A stretch of DNA of 64,000 nt from Sequoia sempervirens (lineage: Eukaryota > Streptophyta > Pinopsida > Cupressales > Cupressaceae), in the NCBI GenBank assembly GCA_007258455.2, contig VDFB02270651.1, forward strand, positions 695,996,197 through 696,060,196, given 5' to 3'. Positions 56,234-64,000 of this stretch are shown in pieces. The first letter of the stretch is position 1. Each line of letters begins with the position of its first letter. The translations under genes and the position numbers were made by a program. The notes below the pieces were generated by a model that searched no databases, was not told the origin of the DNA, and saw nothing but the letters and a program-made list of their open reading frames with translations.

Positions 56234-56739
56234 TGTAGCAATGGAAAAAGTAAGCCTTTCCCTTGCTTGATTTGGGAATAATTAATGATAAATTGGACTT
56301 GATATTGCCTTGATCTAGTGCTGTGATGCGTTTTAAACATCCACACTAGGTATAGGGCCCGTTTAAGCTAAATAAACCTAACTCTAGCCTAATTTAATGT
56401 TGTAAAATGTACTTATTTATATCTTCACATTAAATTTATGAGGATTGTAAATTAAGTGGACCAAATCTAGTGTTTTAATGTGTTTTACACATCCACATGT
56501 GATTTAGGGCTCTTCTAAGGTAAATAGACTCAATTTTCCCTTAATTTAGTGTTGCAAAATGTACTTATTTACACTTTCACATTGAATTTTTGGACCCCTT
56601 GCATTTATGACCTTTTAATAGGCCCCTATGACCCCACATTGTGCATCCAAAGGCATATTTTGATCAAACACTCAACAAGATCAACATAAAAACTTAAATT
56701 CATCACTCCCCGACACTTTAACATGATAAATAGCTCCTG

Positions 56740-56818
56740 TGGGACCCATTCACCACCTTGGGTAAATGAGTCCCATCCAAGTGGAACTCATTTTCCCAGG
56801 ATGGTGAATGAATCCCAT
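56740..56818. repeat. Palindrome P pair in E4 U3
   Basis: Starts at 56740 and 56781 (41 apart). First: GTGGGACCCATTCACC, 6-base loop, GGTAAATGAGTCCCA. Second: GTGGAACTCATTTTCC, loop, GGTGAATGAATCCCA. Confidence 0.9.
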
Positions 56819-56920
56819 TTGGCCTATTTTTAAGGATTTGAGTGGGAAAAGTGGGTTTTCAATTCAAATTTCTCCTATGTCAGCCTTTGGGATCAAACAC
56901 TTAGGTTATTAGGTGGATTT

Positions 56921-56931
56921 CCTATATAAAC
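56921..56931 (+). promoter_or_regulatory. TATA box of E4 5' LTR
   Basis: CCTATATAAAC, 182 bases after the first palindrome. Conserved in the 3' LTR at 63099-63108. Confidence 0.7.
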
Positions 56932-57620
56932 AAGCTCTCAAATCATTATTTCATCATGCATTCATATTATCAAGTCAAGCACTCAAAGGTTAGGCCTTTC
57001 AAGACTCCACAAGATCATTTCTATGGAATTCAAGGGAAGATTTCTTCATCAATTGATGCATCAATTCAAGATCCATCATCATATCAAGCATATCGAGCAT
57101 CAAGCATGTTATTGAGCTAGTGTTGTGTTGTAGAATTGAAGATCCATAGTCAAGCATTATTCCATTCCTAGTGTCAAAGATTAAAATCTACATCCTTCAT
57201 GGAAATTTCATGTTAAGCTGCAAATTTACAAGACATCATTCACAAAGCACCATTCTAGGTATCATTGTTCATGTTTCATACCTTATGTTTCATGTTTCAT
57301 GTCCTTGTTTCATTGTTTCATCATTTGGTTTAATTATCTAAATGGGGTTCGACCAAGGCAAACCCCCATTCCCTAACAATCAACATTTGCTCTCTCTTTA
57401 TTTGTGTCAGTGTAAATCTAGGTGCTTTGAAGACTTAGAGATCATTGAAGATTAGGTTACAAAATTGTTGGAGTTTTCATCCCATTTGCAAGTTCAAAGT
57501 CTTCACCAAAAGGTCATATAGAACCCAAAAATTAGAGTTTTAGATCCAAACACCTGGAGAAATAAATTGAGTAGACTGAGAAGCATAGATTAGACTTTCA
57601 ATTTCTAGAAAATCCAGGCT

Positions 57621-57655
57621 ATAATCATTTTCCAAGAGTGGCGAATGAGTCCCAC
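57621..57655. repeat. Palindrome P, E4 U5 copy 1
   Basis: TAATCATTTTCC-AAGAGT-GGCGAATGAGTCCCA, with the left arm eroded. Matches 63797-63831. Confidence 0.7.
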
Positions 57656-57736
57656 TATTGAATTTTTTTTAGAGATATTTACAGATTTGTATACCCATTT
57701 GGCTGAAAGTTGATCCTATGTAGAGAGCCAAATCTA

Positions 57737-57769
57737 GGATTTATTTATCTAGAATGGTGAATGAGTCCA
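57737..57769. repeat. Palindrome P, E4 U5 copy 2
   Basis: Right arm GGTGAATGAGTCCA is clear, left arm mostly lost. 116 bases from copy 1. Confidence 0.55.
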
Positions 57770-57965
57770 ACTAGGCCAGACAATTAGGTTTTTTAGGATT
57801 TCAGAGCTCCATTGCATCTCTAGCAAGTTTCCAAGTGCACACATTTTGTTTTATAGCTTTTTTTTTATTCTTCTTGAATTTTTAAGTCATTTAGTTCAAT
57901 TTTGCATCAAAGTAGGTTTTTCATTTCATCTTGCATGCCATTATCTTTTCCAAGTTTAAACGTGG

Positions 57966-57974
57966 TGGTGAACC
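57966..57974 (+). promoter_or_regulatory. Primer-binding site of E4
   Basis: TGGTGAACC(CCTC), the core also used by E2 and E3. Confidence 0.6.
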
Positions 57975-58421
57975 CCTCTTGTAATTTTAAATCATACCCT
58001 AGAATACCCTATTATCAAATCTCTTGACTCTATTCCACTCTTGGGGTGAGATCTCTAGGGTGATCCTTGAAAGTGAAGTATAGAAGATTATTACCCTAGG
58101 TCATAAACACTAGTGGAGACAAAATTCTATGTTCCATTTTTGTGGACCTACATTTAGAATACCTTCTTTTCTGATTTAAAGTCCATCATGCTCCTAGAAT
58201 TATCTTTCATTAACATTGCATTGCATTTTGCATACATTAGGTGGAATTCTAGTGTTTCTAATTTTTGCATTAGTGAAAGTTCATAAAGGTTGCATTTTTG
58301 CATCTCAAATCATTGAAAATAATCTGAAAACTACATTTGCATTCAAGTTACAAATCATACAACATAAAAAGCATCAAAATCAATTGAATTTTTTTGATTT
58401 TTTTGGAAAAAAAACCCCAAC

Positions 58422-58457
58422 TGGGACTCATTTGCCACCTTGGGCGAATAAGTCCTA
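58422..58457. repeat. Palindrome P, E4 leader copy
   Basis: TGGGACTCATTTGCC, 6-base loop, GGCGAATAAGTCCTA. It lies ~450 bases after the primer-binding site, comparable with the leader copy of E2. Confidence 0.8.
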
Positions 58458-58815
58458 ATCCAAATTTTAAACTACCTATTATAGTATCAAAAACCTCATT
58501 TTTGTGCTTCCTAAGCCTCCTACTAACATATACTATAAGTCTAGAAAGTTTTGGGAACATTTGTTTTATGCATGTAGGTCAAAAACATCAATTTAAGGTA
58601 GTCATTTTTGAAATCATTTCAATTACAATCATCATTAGATCTGAAAATTCTCACATTTTTGAAACTTTTAATAGTATGGATAAAATCACTTTTCACTTTT
58701 GTGTACACAATGTTCCTATTCATAAAGCTTTGCATAAGTTTGATATAAAGTGCTTTTCATTTTGTGATATACACTGTTTGCATTCTTAATGTTTTGAATT
58801 CATTGGATAAAAGTA

Positions 58816-59520
58816 TTGTTCATCTTTGGATATACATTGTTTACATTGCTAAAGAATTGCATAAGATGGTTAGAAGTACTTTTCATTCTCAGTCAAACAA
58901 TTTTAGTACCATACCTTTCTAGGCATGCTAAGAAACAGTTCATATCCCCTGACTATGAGAGTGTTTTAGTGAAAGAGAATACAACCTTGGACATTTCTAA
59001 TGATCATATTTGTTCGTCTCCTAATATCTCCCCTATTGTTGAAGAGGATATTTTGGTGTTAGAAGAAACAATCAATGAGAGTTTTGAGAGTCCTAGTTTT
59101 TTCTCTCCTATTAACTCTCTTAGTGGACAAGACATTGATGAACAAAAGAACACAACCATAGGTAATCTTGACAATAATATTTTTTCTTCTCCTAGTATCT
59201 CTCCTAGTTGTGAAGAAAACACTTTGATGTTAGAAAACATGATTGATGAAGGTCATGAGAGTCTTAGCTGCCCCCCTTCACCTAGGGAAACCCTTATTGA
59301 GTAAGACAATTCAACCATTGATCATTCCGCTACTTGCAATGAAGTCATTTTAGAAGAACCAACCTTTGAATGTCAAGAAAATTTGGTTTTTAGTTCTCCT
59401 AAAAACTCTCCTCATAGGGAGGGTATCATGGTGCAAGTAAATATAAACATTGACACATATAATGAGGCTTCCCTAGGTGAAGTGACAATAATCCCCTTCA
59501 CTAAGAGATCATACAAATAA
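58816..59520 (+). pseudogene. E4 acidic-repeat ORF
   Basis: 162 open codons, then a stop, with the frame continuing ~70 more codons. Two clear repeats, NISPIVEEDILVLEETINES and SISPSCEENTLMLENMIDEG, each introduced by (I/F)CSSP or IFSSP. A third, weaker one follows (CNEVILEEPTFECQENL and FSSPKNSP). Rich in Glu, Asp and Ser. It occupies the position of gag but has no capsid motif. E2 has a comparable repeat ORF. Function unknown. Confidence 0.55.
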
Positions 59521-60000
59521 TGACAAGACTCTCAAGGCTATGTTGATACAAATTTTATCTCCTTTAATTAGTGAGATTCCTATGTAACCTCCCATTAGCG
59601 AGTCACATAATAAAATAAGAGATTTCTTGAAATCTATGATGTAATCTAACAATGTTTCGTAGCAACCAATATATAACACAATTTCTCAAACATGTAGGGG
59701 ACCACAAATCTCTCCCACAAAATCACCATTTCTTCAACATATTTTTCCTAGTGCTCCTCATTCACCTTTTCATAATATAGTTGCAGATCTTAAGAAGACC
59801 CCTACTAATATATCCATATGGAAACTTATTCAACTATCACCTACATACAAGTACTATTTCAAGAACTATTACAAATAAAGCAAGAGGATATCCAAGCTTC
59901 TATGAAAGTGAATAATGTAACATCCCACTTTCATCCCATGCAAGTCACATAGTTAGAAATCACATTCCCTAAACATGAATTACCCTCACTCGAGATTCAA

Positions 60001-60351
60001 AACAAGAATGAAGCATTGGTGATAAAGGTGATCATTAATGAAACTATAGTTAGACAGACTCTCATAGATAATGGAGAAAAAATTAATGTTTGTAGCATTA
60101 ACCTCCAAGACAAAATTGACAAGGAAAAAAGGCTCATTCAACTTAATGATGTTCATATTCATGGCTTTAACATTGTTAATACGAAACCACTATGGATGAT
60201 CACATTACCTATTGAGGTCAGACCTGTAGTGTTTCCTACCCCTATACATATCATACAAGGACCCCTTTCATACAATCTTCTCCTAGGGAGACCATGGATT
60301 CATGCTATGAAAGGATTCCCTTCTACTCTCCACCGTACAATGAAATTTTAG
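60001..60351 (+). pseudogene. E4 retropepsin-like protease
   Basis: ETIVRQTLIDNGEKINVCSI, later SYNLLLGRPWIHAMKGFPST and a final LHRTMKF stop. The LIDNG motif replaces the usual DTG/DSG but is shared with E2. ~111 codons are open. In a normal element this cleaves Gag-Pol; here there is no pol downstream. Confidence 0.8.
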
Positions 60352-61254
60352 TACAACAACAAGATATACACTATTCAAGTAGATGAACGAAGCTATGAAT
60401 CATATGATCACAACACTTCTAACTCCCCTAATACTTTCATTCCAAGATCAAACATTAAACCTATACAAGTTGAAGTCAAATTTGAACCCTTTAGTGATTA
60501 TTGGGGGTCGTTATATTTTACGCCTCCTCTTAATAAAGCTTCCAAAATCTCACCCTCATGGTCCAAAGAGTCATATACAAATGATTCATTTTCAGATACA
60601 AGTTCTAGTAATGATTTGGGTTTCAAACCTTCCTTTAGGGGAGAGTGTGAAATCTCACAACCTAAACTAAAAGAACCTTGTGTTTCATTTTCTCAACTTA
60701 GTTCTACAACATTAACCCATTGTGTTGATGGGGGCTATATAACTCCCACCCCTCATAAAGGGGTGATACATAACATTAAAAATGATTTGTGTTCCTATGA
60801 AGAAGTCGATCCTTCTCAAAAGCGTAAACTCCCTTCATCTTACTTGGAAAATTGTTATGGTATCAGATACAATCTCCCTCCTACAAATGGATACAATGAT
60901 CACACAAAGCAAACTGACATGCCATACTCTTTTAAGAAATATCTAGGTTTACCACCCTTATATCCCTTTTCATCTAAATCCTTATCATTTAGTGTGTGTA
61001 TGACATCTTGTGCAACTAAAGGAAAACTTGCTACTTTTGATCAAGATAATATCTTGTCGAGATTCCCCCAGGATCAATTGATATCTCTCCCTCCAAAAAC
61101 CCAAGATAAATTTTACTACAAGACTTCATTTTGTGTGTATCATAGAATTCATGGTCATTCTACTAATGAATGTAAGGCTTTAACTAACAAAATTCAACAT
61201 CTCATCGAGTGTGGTGCTCTTCCTTGTGTTGAAGCATCTAATTCCTCTAACTAA
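60352..61254 (+). pseudogene. E4 ORF with zinc-knuckle-like C-terminus
   Basis: After the protease stop, one frame continues with IQVDERSYES, FKPSFRGECEISQPKLKEPC and YSFKKYLGLPPLYP. It ends with CVYHRIHGHSTNECKALTNK plus IQHLIECG (61130-61220), the C-x2-H-x4-H-x4-C motif and helix that end gag in Tat-like elements. Finding it downstream of protease is an unusual order. The stretch 60616-61254 is open for 212 codons. Gag C-terminus swapped to the 3' side, or an RNA-binding accessory protein, are both possible. Confidence 0.6.
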
Positions 61255-62416
61255 TACTTACTTTCATCCTATTTGGATCACCCTTGTCCTGCACTAAGTG
61301 GGGGAAAGGGTTTAGGTAGCCTTGTCATTGTATGTCACTTGTCATTGTCTCTTTTGGCCAATTAATCACCTTTCATGTACATATAAGAGCAATCTTGGGA
61401 TGTGGACAACATGCCTTATGTTGACTCACATGTGACATACTCATTCATGATGTAGTTTGATATAGAAACATATGAATTGGCATAGGGATTTTTGAATAAT
61501 CTCTCATGTCTTCTTATACTTTAAAGCAATTGGTCATAGTAATGGTGTTAGAAACCACTTTAAAGTGGGGGCATACATTGACACTCATGTTTCACTGCAT
61601 GATTTTATTTCTTGCGATATGTCCTATTCTTGGTGGTGTCATTAGACTTGATTCCCTCCAAGAGCATGATACTTCTTTGACTTGTCCTCTCTTGGAGACG
61701 TTAGGTACAATGTTCCTTAAGAAGAGACCTTGCATGAACTAAGGAAAATCCCTTTGAACATTCCTTACACTATTACAATATATGTTATATGGCCACCTTG
61801 AATAACACACCTTGCATGCCTATGGATCCATCTTATTTTTTCATGAGATCCAAGCATATGAATTTTCACTTGCCTCATGAAGCTCAAAATTCATTTTTGT
61901 GTGGCACCTTATCAAAGTTATCAGGGGGTATAAGTTTGGTATGGTTTGAGTGGGAATCCCAACCAAGGCATGAATTTCCCCATATGCACTTGCGTGTGTG
62001 TGTGAGTGCATACCATCCATGAGTGTATGTGTCTCACCTTTTTGGATTACTCACCCAGTGGACAACCAAAAGTTATGTTTCCTCAAAGTGAGTATTCATT
62101 TTCAAAACAAAAACCTAGATTTGATCCACATCCTATTGGAAAAACAATTGAAGCTTCATCCACCTTTTTATTTTCTTATTTTTGTTCTTCTTTCATCTAG
62201 TTATTGACATTGCATGATCATGTATCTTGTTTTGCTACATATAATACACCTTGTGTGTGTCCTTTTTTGATTTTGTCAAATTGACTTAGGATCTTGGATC
62301 CTAGGGGCTTGACCACTTCCTCGATCTTTGCTATCCTAGACCATCTGCATTGGTATGATTGGACCCCTCTTGAATGCCTACTTTAGTGTGAGTTTGAAGG
62401 TAGTTCATCCTCTCAC
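61255..62416 (+). other. E4 3' untranslated region
   Basis: No recognisable domain. Two extra polypurine-like words, AAGTGGGGGAAAGG (~61298) and TAAAGTGGGGGCATA (~61561), resemble the true tract at 62417. Confidence 0.5.
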
Positions 62417-62432
62417 TAAAGTGGGGGCTAGA
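62417..62432 (+). promoter_or_regulatory. Polypurine tract of E4
   Basis: TAAAGTGGGGGCTAGA immediately before the LTR start TGTAACAATGG. Confidence 0.8.
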
Positions 62433-62919
62433 TGTAACAATGGAAAAAGAATGCCTTTACCTTGCTTGATTTGGGAATAATTAATGATAAACTAGACTTC
62501 ATATTTCCTTGATCTAGTGTTGTGATGTGTTTTACACATCCACATTAGGTCTAGGGCCTATTTAAGCTAAATAAAAATGTTCTAAAATGTATTTATTTAC
62601 ATCTTCACATTAAAGTTAGGAGGCTTGTAAGCTAAGTGGACCTAATCTAGTGTTGTAATGTGTTTTACACATTCACATGGGATTTAGGGCCCTTCTAAGC
62701 TAAATAGACTCATTTTTACCTTAATTTAATGTTGTAAAATGTATTTATTTCCACATTCACATTGGATTTTTTTCTGCCTTGCATTTATGACCTTTTAATA
62801 GGCCCCTATGACCCCATATTGTGCATCCCAAGGCACATTTTGATCAAAACTCTAACAAGGTCAACACAAAAACTTAAATTCTTCACTCCTCAACACTTTA
62901 GCATAAAAAATAGCCCATG

Positions 62920-62998
62920 TGGGACCCATTCACCACCTTGGTTGAATAAGTCCCATACAAGTGGGACTCATTCACCCAAGATGGTGGATGAGTCCCAT
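62920..62998. repeat. Palindrome P pair in E4 3' LTR
   Basis: Starts at 62920 and 62961 (41 apart). The second is the best preserved: GTGGGACTCATTCACC, 6-base loop, GGTGGATGAGTCCCA. Confidence 0.9.
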
Positions 62999-63796
62999 TT
63001 GGCCTATTTTTAAGGCTAAGTGGGAAAAGTGGGTTTTCAATTCAAATTTATCCTATGTCAACCTTTGGGATCAAATATATGGTTTATTATGTGGATTTCC
63101 TATATAAACAAGCTCTCAAATAATTATTTCATTATGCATTCATATTATCAAGTCAAGCATTCAAAGGTTAGGCCTTTCAAGACTCCACAAGATCATTTCT
63201 ATGGAATTCAAGGGTAGATTTCTTCATTAATTGTTTCAGCAATTCAAGATCCATCATTATGTCAAGCATATCAACCATCAAGCATGTTATTGAGCTAGTG
63301 TTGTGATGTAGCATTGAAGATCCATAGTCAAGCATTGTTCCATTCCTATATTCAAAGATCAATAACTACATCCTTCATGGCCATTTCATGTTAAGTTGCA
63401 AATTTACAAGACATCATTCACAAGACACCATTCTAGGTATCATTGTTCATGTTTCATATCTTATGTTTCATGTTTCATTTCCTTGTTTCATTTTTTCATC
63501 ATTTGGTTTAATTACCTAAATGGGGTTTGACCAAGGCAAACCCCCATTTCCTATCAATCAAAATTTTCTCTCTTTCTTTGTGTGAATGCAGATCTAGGTG
63601 ATTTGAAGACTTGGAGATCATTGAAGATTAGGTTACAAACTTTTTGGAGTTGTCTCCCTATTTGCAAGGTCACAATATTCACTAAATAGTCATCTATAGC
63701 CCCAAAATTAGAGTTTTAGATCCAGACACTTGGAGAAACTGATTGAGTAGAATGAGAAGAGAAGATCCAGACTTTGAATTTCTTGAAAATCCAAGT

Positions 63797-63831
63797 TGGA
63801 CTCATTCACCAAGAGTGGAGAATGAGTCCCA
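63797..63831. repeat. Palindrome P, E4 3' LTR U5 copy 1
   Basis: TGGACTCATTCACC, 6-base loop, GGAGAATGAGTCCCA. Confidence 0.8.
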
Positions 63832-63913
63832 TTGTAGGATTTTTTAAGATATCTTTGCAGATTTGGATACCTATTTGGCTAAAACTTGATCGTTTTTAGA
63901 GACCTAGATTTGA

Positions 63914-63946
63914 GAATGATTCGCCCAGAATGGAAAATGAGTTCAA
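63914..63946. repeat. Palindrome P, E4 3' LTR U5 copy 2
   Basis: GAATGATTCGCCC, loop, GGAAAATGAGTTC. 117 bases from copy 1. Confidence 0.65.
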
Positions 63947-64000
63947 CTAGGACAAAAAAAATAATTCAAGATTTTAAAGCTCTATTCCATCTCCATCAAG

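Larger units (their letters stand above)
56234..57962 (+). repeat. 5' LTR of E4
   Basis: Starts TGTAGCAATGGAAAAAG, paired with TGTAACAATGG at 62433. Similarity with the 3' LTR continues to the window end. TATA box CCTATATAAAC at 56921. The end is placed just before the TGGTGAACC primer-binding site, so it is uncertain by a few bases. Confidence 0.85.
56234..64000 (+). mobile_element. E4: non-autonomous LTR element related to E2 (runs off window)
   Basis: 5' LTR (56234-~57962), primer-binding site, leader with palindrome, acidic-repeat ORF, protease, zinc-knuckle-like ORF, polypurine tract, and a 3' LTR (from 62433) cut by the window end. No reverse transcriptase, RNase H or integrase between the LTRs (internal part ~4.5 kb). 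Protease motif, primer-binding site and palindrome layout tie it to E2, which could once have supplied pol in trans (inference). Confidence 0.88.
62433..64000 (+). repeat. 3' LTR of E4 (incomplete, window edge)
   Basis: Collinear with 56234-~57825, with many small differences and a deletion near 62575. It contains the TATA box at 63099. Confidence 0.9.

Overview
The window is repeat-derived DNA from a large plant nuclear genome. It is AT-rich with no operon structure, and holds nested LTR retrotransposons, LINE remnants, satellite and telomere-like arrays, and one 100-base assembly gap (5771-5870). A gymnosperm or similarly retroelement-bloated plant is my inference, not shown by any marker. 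I see no intact host gene, rRNA, tRNA or CRISPR. Almost every coding region is a pseudogene read through in-frame stops and frameshifts. Where the ancestral codon can be guessed, many stops look like CGA to TGA or CAG to TAG changes, as expected from deamination of methylated CG and CHG sites.

Left part (1-22.9 kb): a SET-domain pseudogene (337-1115, minus), a 44-bp minisatellite, a GA block joined to a CT block, and four copies of a repeat family here called T-rep (1930-3165, 5871-7130, 12195-13053, 13057-14640). Three copies end in degenerate CCCTAAA-like telomeric sequence. Copy B continues into a very long decayed ORF (6838-10787, minus) with coiled coil, nuclear-localisation-like motif and two C-terminal membrane segments. 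A distant relative lies at 16999-20520 (minus), interrupted by a Ty3/gypsy LTR plus gag (14641-16998). Neither long ORF resembles gag, protease, reverse transcriptase or integrase.

Middle (22.9-52.4 kb): element E2 (22899-29977, minus) is a decayed Tat-like Ty3/gypsy element with protease, G-patch, RT, archaeal-type RNase H and a truncated integrase. It abuts a LINE (29978-30992) that resumes at 50916. The LINE is split by E3 (30993-50915, minus), a complete ~20-kb Tat-like element with two ~1.2-kb LTRs, a GGTT(A/C) target duplication, gag, protease, G-patch, RT, two RNases H and integrase. An antisense, apparently spliced Plant Mobile Domain gene and a series of tandem repeats lie between its integrase and 3' LTR. 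E3 is itself interrupted within the protease region by a 1.38-kb TRIM-like element whose LTRs are inverted relative to each other.

Right part (52.4-64 kb): a LINE ORF1 remnant, an inverted-repeat hairpin, a TGTA microsatellite, a degenerate TTTAGGG-like array, and E4 (56234 to the window end, plus), a non-autonomous LTR element related to E2. E2 and E4 share a striking arrangement of ~34-nt palindromes: two upstream of the TATA box, two in R/U5 and one in the leader. Their spacing is nearly identical although the intervening sequence has diverged. This is the strongest unexplained signal in the window.
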